64,000 nt of DNA from Rhizobium oryzihabitans (GCF_010669145.1 NZ_CP048635.1:806001-870000); one strand, 5' to 3'. Counted from the stretch's first letter, positions 1 through 11,631 are shown. Notes: generated from the sequence alone by a model not told the origin. Program-made: numbers and translations.

Positions 1-581
1 AGCGCGCCGATCTTCGGAATCTTGAACGAAGACGCGGAAGGACCTGCCTGTGAGCCGCCATTAAAGGAAGAACCGGAATGATCCGTTCGCTGAGAGCCAC
101 CGGCTGCACCATAAGCGGGCTGGCCCTGACGGCGCGATGCGAAGAAACGCATGGCGAGCATGACCAGACCACCGATAAGCAGTACCTGCAGCAGCATGCC
201 GAAGAAACCGGCCATGCCGCCAAAACCGCCGCCCATCAGCATGCCGAACAGACCACCCATCAACAGGCCGCCCATCAGACCACCCATCATGCCGCCAAAC
301 AGGCCACGATTTTGCTGTGGCGCCTGCGCGCCGGGGCGGGCCGGCTGAGCGGCGCTCGGTGCTGCCTGATTGGTATTGGGCGTCATGCTGCGGTTGATCG
401 GCGCGGTCTGTCCGGGGGCCGTATTGGTTGCCGGCGGCGTGGAAAACGTCCTCGTGCCACGGCTGCCGAAACCGCCGCTTGCACGGCGTGCTTCCGCCAT
501 GTCGACCGCTACGAAAGACACCGCGATACCAAGCGCGGCGACTGCGAACAAACCCTTGAAGCGCCGAAAGGCAGCAAACAT
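1..581 (-). CDS. Tim44-like domain membrane protein, 3' end cut by window edge
   Basis: The first 193 codons of a minus-strand gene that runs off the left edge. The start ATG (581-579) has an AGGAG ribosome site 7 nt upstream. The protein opens with a signal or anchor segment (about residues 8-28), followed by a Gln/Pro-rich linker. Next comes a run of Gly/Met repeats of the GGLMGGLL type and a hydrophobic segment, as in bacterial Tim44-like proteins, whose Tim44 domain would lie beyond the window. These are inner-membrane proteins of uncertain role. The family call rests on the Gly/Met-rich N-terminal architecture alone, because the diagnostic C-terminal domain is not visible. Confidence 0.7.
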   Translation of the reverse strand, partial: MFAAFRRFKGLFAVAALGIAVSFVAVDMAEARRASGGFGSRGTRTFSTPPATNTAPGQTAPINRSMTPNTNQAAPSAAQPARPGAQAPQQNRGLFGGMMGGLMGGLLMGGLFGMLMGGGFGGMAGFFGMLLQVLLIGGLVMLAMRFFASRRQGQPAYGAAGGSQRTDHSGSSFNGGSQAGPSASSFKIPKIGA

Positions 582-735
582 CACTATCTCCTGTTGGCCG
601 CCCTCCCATGAGCGGCATGTCAGCAGGCGATATAGCAACTCATGATCATCATTTTTAGACCACACGGCTTAAATTTTTCGTGATATACAACCGAAGCGCG
701 AGTACGGCGCAAATTGCGGTAAAATCGACAACTGG

Positions 736-774
736 AAAAACAAAAACCCGGCACAGGGTCTCCCCTGCACCGGG
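736..774 (-). terminator. Rho-independent terminator after serA
   Basis: A 12-bp stem (two G-U pairs) with loop GAGA, followed on the minus strand by TTTTTGTTTTT. It lies 31 nt beyond the serA stop and closes the serC-serA operon. Confidence 0.85.
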
Positions 775-805
775 CCTTATTGTCCCCTTGGGAGGAACGA
801 TAAGA

Positions 806-2401
806 TCAGTCGACGTTGAAAGTCAGCGGCTTGACCTGGCGGATCGCCGGGTTGGCGCGCAGCTTGTCCAGCACGGTTTCGGAAACCGGGCCATCGACAT
901 AAAGAAGTGCGATGGCGTCGCCGCCTTCCTTTTCGCGGCCAAGCTGGAAGTTGGCGATGTTGACGCCAGCCTCGCCGAGCGTGGTGCCCATGAAGCCGAT
1001 CATGCCGGGAACGTCGGTGTTGGTGATGTAGATCATGTGCGATCCGACATCCGCATCCATGTTGATGTTCTTGATCTGGATGAAGCGCGGCTTGCCATCC
1101 GAGAACACCGTGCCGGCAACCGAGCGGATCTGGTTTTCCGTCTTGACCGTCAGCTTGATGTAACCGTCGTAAACGCCGGTCTTATCGCGCTTGACCTCGG
1201 AGAGGATGATGCCCTTTTCCTTGATCATCACAGGTGCGGAAACCATGTTCACATCCGCAACCTGGCTGCGGATCAGGCCGGCCAGCAACGCGCTGGTCAG
1301 CGCCTTGGTATTCATGTTGGCGGTTGCGCCATCATAAAGGATTTCGATTTCCTTGGTGGCGCTTTCCTGCACCTGGCCGACGAAGGAACCGAGAACATCC
1401 GCGAGACGAATGAACGGCTTCAGGCGCGGCGCTTCCTCGGCCGTGATCGACGGCATATTGATGGCGTTGGAGACGGCACCCTTGACGAGATAATCCGACA
1501 TCTGCTCGGCAACCTGAAGGGCGACGTTTTCCTGCGCTTCCGTGGTCGATGCGCCAAGATGCGGCGTGCAGACGACGTTCGGCAGGCCGAAAAGCGGGCT
1601 TTCGGTGGCGGGCTCGACTTCGAACACGTCAAAACCGGCGCCGGCGACATGGCCGGACTTGATAGCGTCGGCAAGGGCCGCTTCATCCACCAGACCGCCA
1701 CGGGCGCAGTTGACGATACGCACGCCCTTCTTGGTCTTCGCAAGGTTCTCTGCATTGAGAATGCCGCGCGTCTTGTCGGTCATCGGCACATGCAGGGTGA
1801 TGAAATCGGCCTGGGCTAGCAACTCGTCCAGCTCAACCTTGGTGACGCCCATTTCCTGCGCACGCTCGGGCGACAGGAAGGGGTCATAGGCCAGAACATG
1901 CATCTTGAGGCCGAGTGCACGCGAGCAGACGATGGAGCCGATATTGCCGGCACCGATGACGCCGAGCGTCTTGCCGGTGATTTCGACACCCATGAATTTC
2001 GACTTTTCCCACTTGCCGGCCTGCGTGGAGCTGTCGGCTGCCGGAAGCTGGCGCGCAACGGCAAACATCAGCGCAATCGCATGTTCCGCTGTCGTGATGG
2101 AGTTGCCGAAAGGCGTGTTCATGACAATGATACCGCGGCGCGATGCAGCCGGAATATCGACATTGTCGACGCCGATGCCGGCGCGGCCGATGACCTTGAG
2201 GTTGGTTGCCGCCTCGATCAGCTTTTCGGTTGCCTTTGTGGCGGAGCGGATGGCGAGACCATCGTAATTGCCGATGATTTCGGCAAGCTTGTCCTTGTCC
2301 TTGCCGAGTTTCGGCTGGAAATCGACTTCGACGCCACGATCACGGAAAATCTGGACGGCGGTTTCCGACAGTTCGTCGGATACGAGTACGCGAGGTGCCA
2401 T
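806..2401 (-). CDS. serA: D-3-phosphoglycerate dehydrogenase
   Basis: Oxidises 3-phosphoglycerate to 3-phosphohydroxypyruvate with NAD+, the first committed step of serine synthesis. At 531 aa it is the long form. The N-terminal half is a D-2-hydroxyacid dehydrogenase with the NAD motif GVIGAGNIG near residue 150, the Arg in NCARGGLVDE and the His in PHLGAST. A middle (allosteric substrate-binding) domain and a C-terminal ACT domain from about residue 455 follow; the ACT domain suggests serine feedback. AAGGAG lies 12 nt before the ATG. It follows serC after 83 nt and is probably co-transcribed with it from the serC leader. Confidence 0.97.
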   Translation of the reverse strand: MAPRVLVSDELSETAVQIFRDRGVEVDFQPKLGKDKDKLAEIIGNYDGLAIRSATKATEKLIEAATNLKVIGRAGIGVDNVDIPAASRRGIIVMNTPFGNSITTAEHAIALMFAVARQLPAADSSTQAGKWEKSKFMGVEITGKTLGVIGAGNIGSIVCSRALGLKMHVLAYDPFLSPERAQEMGVTKVELDELLAQADFITLHVPMTDKTRGILNAENLAKTKKGVRIVNCARGGLVDEAALADAIKSGHVAGAGFDVFEVEPATESPLFGLPNVVCTPHLGASTTEAQENVALQVAEQMSDYLVKGAVSNAINMPSITAEEAPRLKPFIRLADVLGSFVGQVQESATKEIEILYDGATANMNTKALTSALLAGLIRSQVADVNMVSAPVMIKEKGIILSEVKRDKTGVYDGYIKLTVKTENQIRSVAGTVFSDGKPRFIQIKNINMDADVGSHMIYITNTDVPGMIGFMGTTLGEAGVNIANFQLGREKEGGDAIALLYVDGPVSETVLDKLRANPAIRQVKPLTFNVD

Positions 2402-2452
2402 GGTTCACGGGCTCCTTGAAAAACGGTGCAGTTTTGAAAGCGGGGAATGTGC

Positions 2453-2474
2453 GGCCCTGCATCAGCGCAGGGCC
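2453..2474 (-). other. Stem-loop between serC and serA
   Basis: A perfect 8-bp stem (GGCCCTGC / GCAGGGCC) with a 6-nt loop lies between the serC stop and the serA start, with no T-tract. It may be an mRNA-stability or differential-expression element; function is inferred only from position. Confidence 0.5.
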
Positions 2475-2484
2475 GGTATCAAAA

Positions 2485-3663
2485 TCAGGCGGCAGCCTTG
2501 GAAAGTGCTGCCTTCTGCGTCTGGTAGGCCCAGGCGAGCCAGGGCATGACGGCTTCCATATCCGCCGTCTCGATGGTGGCGCCGGCCCAGATACGCAGAC
2601 CGGACGGTGCGTCACGGTAAGCGCCGATATCGAGGGCGACATTTTCCTTTTCGAGCAGGGCGACGACGCCCTTGGCGAAATCAGCCTGCGCGGCTGGATC
2701 CAGCGCCTGCACCTCGGGATCGACGATCTTCAGGCAGACGGAGGTGTTGGAGCGGGTTTCCGGCTTGACGGCCAGGTTGGCGATCCAGTCATTCTTTTCG
2801 ATGAAGTCGTAGATGACCTTGGCATTGGCATCGGCACGGCCGATCAGTGCCTTGAGGCCACCGAGGTTCTTCGCCCACAGCAGCGCGTCGATGTAATCCT
2901 CTACGCAGAGCATGGACGGCGTATTGATGGTTTCGCCGGTGAAGATGCCTTCGATCAGCTTGCCGCTGGAAACCATGCGGAAGATTTTCGGCAGCGGCCA
3001 TGCCGGCGCGTAGCTCAGCAGACGCTCGACAGCACGGGGCGAAAGGATGATGACGCCATGGCCACCCTCACCGCCCAGAACCTTCTGCCAGGAGAAGGTG
3101 ACGACGTCGAGTTTGGTAAAGTCCATGTCCTGTGCGAAGGCCGCCGAAGTGGCGTCGCAGATGGTCAGGCCCTTGCGGTCAGCCGGGATGAAATCGGCAT
3201 TGGGGACGCGAACGCCGGAGGTGGTGCCGTTCCAGGTGAAAACCACGTCACGGTCGAAATCGACTTCGGCAAGGTTCGGCAGCAGGCCGTAATCGGCCTC
3301 GAACTTGCGAACGTCCTTCAGCTTCAACTGCTTGACGACATCGGTGACCCAGCCAGCGCCGAAGCTTTCCCAGGCGAGCATATCAACGCCGCGTTCACCG
3401 AGCAGCGACCAGAGCGCCATTTCAACGGCACCGGTGTCGGACGCGGGAACGATACCGATACGATAATCGGCGGGAACATTGAGAACTTCGCGAGTGAGAT
3501 CAATGGCCTGCTTCAGCTTGGCTTTGCCAACCTTGGCGCGATGCGAGCGACCGAGCGGCGCATCGGAAAGAGCATCTAGCGACCAACCGGGACGCTTCGA
3601 GCAGGGACCAGAGGAAAAATGCGTATTGTCCGGACGGACGTCCGGCTTCACGATATCTGTCAT
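2485..3663 (-). CDS. serC: Phosphoserine aminotransferase
   Basis: Transfers the amino group of glutamate to 3-phosphohydroxypyruvate using PLP, giving phosphoserine, the second step of serine synthesis. The 392-aa length and N-terminal [12 protein letters not shown] fit the alphaproteobacterial SerC type. The PLP-binding lysine is in the [11 protein letters not shown] motif near residue 195. First gene of serC-serA; the third enzyme, SerB, is not in this window. The ribosome site AAGGA lies in a small hairpin of the structured leader just upstream, so translation is probably controlled. Confidence 0.96.
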   Translation of the reverse strand: MTDIVKPDVRPDNTHFSSGPCSKRPGWSLDALSDAPLGRSHRAKVGKAKLKQAIDLTREVLNVPADYRIGIVPASDTGAVEMALWSLLGERGVDMLAWESFGAGWVTDVVKQLKLKDVRKFEADYGLLPNLAEVDFDRDVVFTWNGTTSGVRVPNADFIPADRKGLTICDATSAAFAQDMDFTKLDVVTFSWQKVLGGEGGHGVIILSPRAVERLLSYAPAWPLPKIFRMVSSGKLIEGIFTGETINTPSMLCVEDYIDALLWAKNLGGLKALIGRADANAKVIYDFIEKNDWIANLAVKPETRSNTSVCLKIVDPEVQALDPAAQADFAKGVVALLEKENVALDIGAYRDAPSGLRIWAGATIETADMEAVMPWLAWAYQTQKAALSKAAA

Positions 3664-3716
3664 TTGACTATCCTTCCAGATAGGCGCTCCACGTTAGGGT
3701 GGAGTGTCCTGACGCC
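3664..3716 (-). promoter_or_regulatory. Structured serC 5' leader (candidate serC RNA motif)
   Basis: Reading the minus strand, one hairpin (3716-3683) has an outer GGCG/CGCC helix and an inner CTCCAC/GTGGAG helix with a 6-nt loop. A second hairpin (3683-3668, CTATC/GATAG) partly includes the AAGGA ribosome site, which lies 7-11 nt before the serC ATG. A conserved serC leader motif was described in alphaproteobacteria (Corbino and colleagues, 2005). Matching this leader to that family is my inference from position and shape. A TTGACT -35-like box lies at 3746-3741, without a convincing -10. Confidence 0.6.
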
Positions 3717-3805
3717 GTTGCTATTCCTGTCGCCGGTCGCAGTCAAGCGGAATATGTCGCTGCGCATGAGAATTTTGGTCCATATGCGTCATGTGTAATG
3801 CCGCT

Positions 3806-3845
3806 AAAACAAAAACCGCCCGCACCCGAGGAGGATGCGGACGGC
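3806..3845 (-). terminator. Rho-independent terminator of the outer-membrane protein gene
   Basis: On the minus strand a 12-bp G+C-rich stem with loop TCCTC is followed by TTTTTGTTTTA, about 27 nt after the stop codon of the beta-barrel gene. Confidence 0.85.
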
Positions 3846-3871
3846 TTGAAGCTATCAGTCAGGCGTGACGT

Positions 3872-4720
3872 TTATTTATAAACGGCAGGCTGCAGCGGAA
3901 TATCGGCAGGCGGCATGTATTGCGCGGTGTCGCAACCGTTGAAGACATAACGGCCACCAACGCGCACTTCATGCGAATAGAGGCCCTTGTCTCGGCCCGG
4001 ACCACCATTGTTCTCGTAACCGAACATGTCGCCCTTGTTGATGTGGCGGAAACGGTAGCCGACATCAGCCTTCAAATTACAGGTAATATCGATGGAGGCA
4101 CCGGCCATCAGGGCGTAGGCGAAGCGCCACTTGCCCTTGCCGCCGTGTTCCGTGGTCGGGTCGCAGCCGAGGCCATTGGTGCTGCACGAGGTATTGCGCA
4201 GCTTGTCCCACTTGACATAGGAGCCGCCGATACCACCACCGACATAAGGCGTGACACGGCCATAGGTGCCAAGATCGACATAGGCATTGGCCATCAGTGT
4301 ATAGGCCCGGAGCGAACTCAGATCGGTCGAGACGCATCCACCCGAGGGCGAAACACCGCAACCGCCGCTCGTGGAGCCGCGGAAATCGGACTTGCCCATA
4401 TAGTCGAAGGTCACGTCGCTGCGGAAATAGTTGTTGAACTGATAACCGACACCTGCGCCAATGATATAGCTGTCCTTGATCGTCGCCGTATCAAAATCCT
4501 GCAGATAACCACCCGGTCCACCCTGATAATAGTGGGCGCCACGCAGCTTGTTGAAGGAATAACCGACGTCGCCGCGCAGATACCAGCCGCTCGACTGCGT
4601 GATCTGAACTTCGGGTGCCTCGACATAGGCCGGTGCGGGTTCGGCTTGGTAAAGATCGGCGCCGACGGCGCTTGTGCCGGTCAGCAGAACGGCCAGAAAT
4701 CCAGCCAGGGCGTTTTTCAT
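3872..4720 (-). CDS. Outer-membrane beta-barrel protein (Omp25/Omp31-like)
   Basis: A 282-aa exported protein. The ATG at 4720 is chosen because GGAG lies 7 nt upstream and it begins a clean signal peptide ending at AVGA-D near residue 19; an in-frame ATG 20 codons earlier would bury that signal. The mature part has alternating aromatic/hydrophobic beta-strands typical of small 8-stranded barrels (GWYLRGDVGYSFN near its N-terminus, VGYRFRHIN and EVRVGGRYVF near the end). Such proteins are abundant surface proteins in Brucella and Agrobacterium. Two Cys pairs lie in predicted loops. Single-gene unit with its own terminator. The exact Omp subfamily is not settled. Confidence 0.8.
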   Translation of the reverse strand: MKNALAGFLAVLLTGTSAVGADLYQAEPAPAYVEAPEVQITQSSGWYLRGDVGYSFNKLRGAHYYQGGPGGYLQDFDTATIKDSYIIGAGVGYQFNNYFRSDVTFDYMGKSDFRGSTSGGCGVSPSGGCVSTDLSSLRAYTLMANAYVDLGTYGRVTPYVGGGIGGSYVKWDKLRNTSCSTNGLGCDPTTEHGGKGKWRFAYALMAGASIDITCNLKADVGYRFRHINKGDMFGYENNGGPGRDKGLYSHEVRVGGRYVFNGCDTAQYMPPADIPLQPAVYK

Positions 4721-4850
4721 GACTTCCACTCCAGAAGAGGCACGTGCGTTGCGGCAGCTGCCAGTGAACGGTTCAGTCACGGAGATTGGCGTAAAATGGT
4801 TAAGTCCCGATTAACCACGATCATTCACTATATTTATTAGCAAACACTCA

Positions 4851-4876
4851 AAGAAAGAGCCGGCGCGAAGGCCGGA
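4851..4876 (-). terminator. Probable terminator after glmM
   Basis: A 5-bp CCGGC/GCCGG hairpin followed on the minus strand by CTCTTTCTTT. The same hairpin is followed by ATTTTTG on the plus strand. It lies 25 nt past the glmM stop; the stem is short. Confidence 0.5.
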
Positions 4877-4900
4877 TTTTTGTTACTACTGGAAACTGAA

Positions 4901-6253
4901 TTATGCGGCAGAACGAGCGTTCGAGATAACGCCAACGAGATCGTTGACGATCTGCTCCACCTGCGCGCTATCGTCGCCTTCAGCCATGACGCGGATCAGC
5001 GGCTCCGTGCCCGAAGGGCGAATGACGAGGCGGCCATTATTGGCCAATGCGCTTTCCGCATCCGCAATCGCCTGCTGCACGACGGGATTTTCCAGCGGCT
5101 TGCCGCCCGAAATACGCACATTCTTCAAAAGTTGCGGCACAGGCTCGAACTTGCGGCAAACTTCGCTGACGGTGCGCCCCGAGCGCTTGACGCGGGCAAG
5201 AACCTGCAAGGCGGCCACGAGGCCATCACCCGTCGTGCCGTAATCCGAGAGCACGATATGACCCGACTGCTCGCCGCCAATGTTGAAATTGTGGTTGCGC
5301 ATGTGCTCAACCACATAACGGTCACCCACCTTGGTACGCGCAAGGGTGAGGCCCTTGTCACCGAGGAAGCGCTCCAGACCGAGGTTGGACATAATAGTGG
5401 CGACGATGCCGCCGCCGCGCAGCGTCTTGTCGTCGGCCCAGCTATCGGCAATCACCGCCATCAACTGGTCGCCATCAACGATCTCGCCACGTTCATCGAC
5501 AATGATCACACGGTCCGCATCACCATCGAGCGCGATGCCAATATCGGCCCGCACTTCATGCACCTTCTTCTGCAGGGCTTCGGGATGGGTGGAGCCGCAT
5601 TCGAGATTAATGTTGATGCCGTTCGGCTCATTACCGATGGTGACGACCTCTGCGCCGAGTTCCCAGAGTGCCGCCGGGGCCACCTTGTAAGCGGCGCCGT
5701 TGGCGCAGTCGATGGCGATCCGCAGCCCGCTCAGCGTCACATCACGCGGCAGGGTGCGTTTGACGAATTCGATATAGCGGTAGATATCGCCATCCACGCG
5801 CTTGGCGCGGCCGATCTCACTCGGCTTGGCAAGCTGCGCGTAAATATCCTTGTCGAGAAGATCTTCGATCTCCAGTTCCAGCTCATCGGAAAGCTTGTAT
5901 CCGTCAGGGCCGAACAGCTTGATGCCATTGTCGGAAAACGGGTTGTGCGAGGCCGAGATCATCACTCCGATATCGGCACGCAACGACCGGGTCAGCATCG
6001 CAACCGCCGGCGTCGGAATGGGGCCAAGCAGGAAGACGTCGAGACCGGCGGCGGTAAAACCGGCGACCAGCGCGTTTTCCAGCATATAACCGGAAAGCCG
6101 CGTATCCTTGCCGATGACGACCCGATGGCGATGATGGCCTCGGCGGAAGATCGTTCCGACCGCAATACCCACACGCATCGCCAGATCCGGCGTCATGGGG
6201 AAGACGTTCGATTGTCCGCGGATACCATCGGTTCCGAAATAACGGCGTGCCAT
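4901..6253 (-). CDS. glmM: Phosphoglucosamine mutase
   Basis: Interconverts glucosamine-6-phosphate and glucosamine-1-phosphate on the way to UDP-GlcNAc for peptidoglycan and LPS. The 450-aa protein starts [13 protein letters not shown], the family's conserved N-terminus. The phosphoserine loop ISASHNP puts the catalytic serine at residue 102, as in E. coli GlmM. The metal loop is DGDADR, and the C-terminal phosphate-binding loop is [19 protein letters not shown] lies 5-8 nt before the ATG at 6253; an ATG 11 codons upstream was rejected. It follows ftsH, but a strong terminator separates the two. Confidence 0.97.
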   Translation of the reverse strand: MARRYFGTDGIRGQSNVFPMTPDLAMRVGIAVGTIFRRGHHRHRVVIGKDTRLSGYMLENALVAGFTAAGLDVFLLGPIPTPAVAMLTRSLRADIGVMISASHNPFSDNGIKLFGPDGYKLSDELELEIEDLLDKDIYAQLAKPSEIGRAKRVDGDIYRYIEFVKRTLPRDVTLSGLRIAIDCANGAAYKVAPAALWELGAEVVTIGNEPNGININLECGSTHPEALQKKVHEVRADIGIALDGDADRVIIVDERGEIVDGDQLMAVIADSWADDKTLRGGGIVATIMSNLGLERFLGDKGLTLARTKVGDRYVVEHMRNHNFNIGGEQSGHIVLSDYGTTGDGLVAALQVLARVKRSGRTVSEVCRKFEPVPQLLKNVRISGGKPLENPVVQQAIADAESALANNGRLVIRPSGTEPLIRVMAEGDDSAQVEQIVNDLVGVISNARSAA

Positions 6254-6388
6254 TTGAACTCCAAATCTTTTCCAGCATTCCGGCAAAAGGTGAAAACAGC
6301 CGGAAGCGCTTTTTGGCTAGATGCCACAAACCACGATAAACAGCACGTAAATTACCGCAAAAATGGCTTATATCTTGTTACCAAACTG

Positions 6389-6420
6389 AAAAGGCCACCC
6401 GGAAAACCGGATGGCCTTTT
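6389..6420 (-). terminator. Rho-independent terminator after ftsH
   Basis: A 10-bp stem (AAGGCCA-CCGG arms, one mismatch) with T-runs on both sides, so it can work in both directions. It lies 26 nt after the ftsH stop. Confidence 0.85.
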
Positions 6421-6445
6421 ACAATCAATCATCTTTGGAAAGCGA

Positions 6446-8410
<1,965 letters not shown>

Positions 8411-8461
8411 CGAACTCCCCGAACTCACACGGGCATGTTTGCTGCCCGCTCTTACGTGCCC

Positions 8462-8493
8462 CTAACATAAGGACGACATCTGCCGTTGCCAAG
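8462..8493 (-). promoter_or_regulatory. Heat-shock (RpoH-type) promoter of ftsH
   Basis: On the minus strand CTTGGCA is followed by 15 nt and then CTTATGTTAG. This closely fits the alphaproteobacterial sigma-32 pattern as I recall it (CTTG..., then CYTATNTNNG). Transcription would start near 8455, about 45 nt before the ftsH ATG. Confidence 0.6.
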
Positions 8494-8564
8494 GCGAAGG
8501 GCGTTATCTGATGCGTTTTGGTGTAAAAAGTATTCCAAGGCAATTCACGAAAAAGAGGCCGGAT

Positions 8565-9896
8565 TTAAACCGGGGGCTGTGGATATGCCGGGCGACCGAA
8601 CAAATTGGCCACCGCATCCGCCAACTCAAGGTCGAAGCGCGGCAGGAAAAGATCGAAGGGCGCAAGCCTCGGCACGATGGTGACGGCGCCTTCCACGGAG
8701 ATCGAACCAGCCGCCGGTGCGGTGATTTGCGGCAGGATGGCCATGGCCTGTTTCGCCACTCCCACCGGTACAGACGGAAAAAGTGCTGCCGCAGCGTCAA
8801 CGCAACCAGCGGCCATGACATGGGCGGGGAAAGCCGATCCGTTTTTTAAAAGGAAGCGATCGTCCCAAAAAGCCTCGTCACCGGCCTCCACGCGAAGCTC
8901 CGGCAGGTTTCGATGCTCCCGGAAAAGATAAAGCCCGTCCCGCCGGCGGTCCAGAAGGACGCGACCGATCGTTGCCCGCCCGTTCTCACCCGTTTTGAGG
9001 AACTGCAACACCCGCGCCATGCTGTTTGCGGCCGGGAGATAGGCCCGCCCGCCTAGCGTGGCGATGATCGTCGCCAGCCCGTGCCTAAACTCTGGAAGAT
9101 CGCAGCGAATGGCGCTGTCGGGAAACCTGGCCAGCACGGCATGAAAGACTTCCAAGTGTTCACTCAGGAAAATGGCCGTTTTTTCGGAAAGCGCCTGCCT
9201 TTTTGCTGCGGCCTCCGTATCAATCTGCACCGGAGCATCAGGGAGCGACTGCCGCACGCGGACACGCTCATATCGAGTATTCTCATTACTCGGATCGTCA
9301 AACCAGCCACGCGAGCGGGACGATACGAACTCACGGATCGCCTGTCTTTCACAGGTCAGGAACGGCCGCACCACCCAATGATGTCCATCATATAAGACGG
9401 CATCCGCCATGCCGGAAAGGCCGGGATTGTCTTCGCCGCCGCTGCGGGCCGCTCGCATCGCGACAGTTTCCCGCTGGTCGCCGATTGTATGCCCCGTCGC
9501 GATAAAATCGGCATCGATCTTACGGGCCACCTCGGCAATCAGGCGATATCGGGCAAGGCGGGAAGCTTCCGAAATACCGGAGACCGGTTTGATACCATCC
9601 CAACGACGCGTCGCGTGGGCAATGTCGAGGTCGGCGCAGAGCAACGAGACCTTCTCTGCTTCGTCGGCCGATTCTGCTCTCAGCCCATGGTCAATCGTGA
9701 CGGCGGACACCCGCACCTCGTCACGACCTTTATCAGCCGCTGCCTCATGCAATGCCAGCAACAGGCCGGTGGAATCGCTGCCGCCGGAGATTGCAACGAG
9801 GATATGGGCGGGTTTGCGAATTTTTTCGACGAACGACCTTGCCGCCGCAAGCGGCGCAACTGTCTTTCCGTTCAGAATGCGGGCATCAACCGGCAT
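8565..9896 (-). CDS. tilS: tRNA(Ile)-lysidine synthetase
   Basis: Attaches lysine to C34 of the CAU-anticodon tRNA-Ile so that it reads AUA codons; an essential enzyme. 443 aa with the PP-loop ATP-binding motif SGGSDS at residues 37-42, and the family sequences VTIDHGLR and [11 protein letters not shown]. The C-terminal region is divergent, as is usual in this family. It lies 30 nt after cpoB on the same strand and upstream of ftsH, the common cpoB-tilS-ftsH order, and is probably co-transcribed with cpoB. Confidence 0.93.
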   Translation of the reverse strand: MPVDARILNGKTVAPLAAARSFVEKIRKPAHILVAISGGSDSTGLLLALHEAAADKGRDEVRVSAVTIDHGLRAESADEAEKVSLLCADLDIAHATRRWDGIKPVSGISEASRLARYRLIAEVARKIDADFIATGHTIGDQRETVAMRAARSGGEDNPGLSGMADAVLYDGHHWVVRPFLTCERQAIREFVSSRSRGWFDDPSNENTRYERVRVRQSLPDAPVQIDTEAAAKRQALSEKTAIFLSEHLEVFHAVLARFPDSAIRCDLPEFRHGLATIIATLGGRAYLPAANSMARVLQFLKTGENGRATIGRVLLDRRRDGLYLFREHRNLPELRVEAGDEAFWDDRFLLKNGSAFPAHVMAAGCVDAAAALFPSVPVGVAKQAMAILPQITAPAAGSISVEGAVTIVPRLAPFDLFLPRFDLELADAVANLFGRPAYPQPPV

Positions 9897-9926
9897 GGAA
9901 AAACCGCCGCCATGGCAGGGGAAAAA

Positions 9927-10939
9927 TCAGCAGCTCAGCCGCTTCTGTTCGCTGGCAACCTTGTTCAGCACGGTCTTCGAAGCACTGGGATAACGCTTCG
10001 GCACCTCGCGCAGCGTTGCGCAGGCGGTCTCGGTATTGTCCAGAGCGGCAAGCGACATGCCGAGCTTCATCAACATTTCCGGCGCCTTGGGAGATTTGCC
10101 GTAGGTCTGATGACCGTTCAGGAAGGTTTTTGCAGCCTCGTTGAACTTGCCCTGCGAATATAGCGCCTCGCCCAGCCAGAAGCTGGCATCCGCAGCCTTC
10201 GTGCCTTTGGGATAACCCTGGAGATATTGCTGGAACCCCTGCTCCGCCAGCTTGTAGTCGCCGGAAAGAACATGGCCGTAAGCAGCCTGATAGATATCGC
10301 TCTCGCTGGTCAGCGCCGCCGTATTGACCGGATCGGTCTTGCGCGAACCGTTGCCGGTGGTGACGCCCGGAAGGCTGCCGGAGGAATTATTGGCGCCCTG
10401 ATTCAGCGTGCCGCCGATAGGCATTCCCTTGGAATCAAGCTCGATGGAGCCAAGCGTCGTCTCTCCCGGCGCGCTGCTCGGCGCATTTGACGGGGCAGAC
10501 GGCGAAACGGAAGCGCCACCCTCGGGTGGCGTTTCGATAATCGTTGCAACGTCGTCGGTCGGTGGTGTGGCCGGACTTACCGGACTGGCCTCCGCCTTCT
10601 TTTTCGGCGTTGCAGGACTTGCGGCCTTGCCGCCGGCATTGCCGCTTTCCAGTTCCTGGAAGCGGAATTCATTGTCTTCCTGCGCCTTGCGGATCGTTTC
10701 CTGCATCTGCAGAAGCTGGAAGCTCATTTCCTCGATACGGCCGTTGAGCTGCCGGATCTGTTCTTCAAGCTGCTGAACCCTGTAGGCTTCATTGGCCTGA
10801 ACCCGGACGACCGGGGCTGCTGAGAGTTGATCGTGCCGAAGCTACCCCCCGCACCGAACAGCGGACCCGAAACGGCTGTGCCGCTCAGGCCGGTGCAGGC
10901 TGCAAGCCCCAGCATTCCCGCCACGACAAGTTTCTTCAT
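9927..10939 (-). pseudogene. cpoB: Tol-Pal coordinator CpoB (YbgF), frameshifted as sequenced
   Basis: Periplasmic protein that links the Tol-Pal machine to peptidoglycan synthesis. The first part (10939 to about 10816) encodes a signal peptide starting MKKLVVAGMLGLAAC. The frame then fails, and the matching continuation is found one frame over: PVVRVQANEAYRVQQLEEQ, a coiled coil, then a Pro/Ser linker and C-terminal TPR repeats (YQAAYGHVLSGDYKLAEQG onward). Adding one C to the CCCC run at 10816-10813 (minus strand) restores one open frame of about 337 codons. Without that base, translation could restart only at an internal ATG (10727) lacking the signal. A sequencing error is likely, since tolA shows the same fault. 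Confidence 0.8.
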
Positions 10940-11034
10940 CTCATTCGTCCTGCCTTAACTGATTTGCACCGGAATGGCGCAAGCCGGATTTTTTCCATAT
11001 CAACCAAAAAAGCAACTTAACTTCGGCCAAACTA

Positions 11035-11068
11035 TGAAAAAAACGAAAGGCGGCCCGAAGACCGCCTC
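11035..11068 (-). terminator. Rho-independent terminator after pal
   Basis: A 6-bp AGGCGG/CCGCCT stem, then TTTCGTTTTTTT on the minus strand, 30 nt past the pal stop. It separates pal from cpoB. Confidence 0.75.
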
Positions 11069-11097
11069 CCATTCGAGATCACAATAACGTCAGGCAA

Positions 11098-11631
11098 TCA
11101 CATGCCCGCGCCACCGAGAACCGTCACGGCGCGGCGGTTCTGCGACCAGCAGGAGATGTCGTCGCAAACAGCGACCGGCTTTTCCTTGCCGTAGGAGATC
11201 GTCTTCATGCGGTTGGCCGGAACGCCCTGGGAAGCCAGGAAGTCGCGGGTTGCAGCAGCACGACGGGCGCCGAGTGCAAGGTTGTATTCGCGCGTACCGC
11301 GTTCGTCGGCATGGCCTTCGACCGTGATGGCGTAGTTCGGGTAACGGGCGAGCCACTGTGCCTGGCGCTGCAGGGTCTGCTGCGCATCGGCGCGGATCGA
11401 AGTCGAGTCCGTGTCGAAGAAGATGCGGTCGCCGACATTGACCGTGAAGTCCTGCTGGGAGCCCGGCGTTGCGGAACCCGCGCCACCAAGGCCGAGTTCA
11501 CCGGCGCTGTTCGGCATGTTCTTCTTGTTCGCGCAGCCTGCGAGAGCAAGCGCGAGCGTCATGGCGATGACAGCCGGGTTACGGGCCAGTTTCTGCATCG
11601 GGCTGAGTGCCGAAATGTGTGTACGGCTCAT
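11098..11631 (-). CDS. pal: Peptidoglycan-associated lipoprotein Pal
   Basis: Outer-membrane lipoprotein that binds peptidoglycan and TolB, bracing the envelope during division. 177 aa, with a lipoprotein signal ending at LAGC (Cys33). The OmpA-like domain spans about residues 60-175, with the peptidoglycan-binding segment VEGHADERGTREYNLALG followed by RR. AAGGAG lies 10 nt before the ATG; an alternative ATG 11 codons in would also keep the signal peptide. It lies between tolB and cpoB, with terminators on both sides, so it is probably also made from its own promoter. Confidence 0.95.
   Translation of the reverse strand: MSRTHISALSPMQKLARNPAVIAMTLALALAGCANKKNMPNSAGELGLGGAGSATPGSQQDFTVNVGDRIFFDTDSTSIRADAQQTLQRQAQWLARYPNYAITVEGHADERGTREYNLALGARRAAATRDFLASQGVPANRMKTISYGKEKPVAVCDDISCWSQNRRAVTVLGGAGM

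Noticed and set aside
78..611. Plus-strand frame with repeated Pro-Pro-Ile/Met and His-Gln patterns
   Set aside because: It is the reverse reading of the Gly/Met repeats of the Tim44-like gene.
3718..3746. Full promoter for serC with TTGACT and TAGCAA
   Set aside because: The -10 is weak and the implied start would cut off the first hairpin arm, so only the -35-like box was noted.
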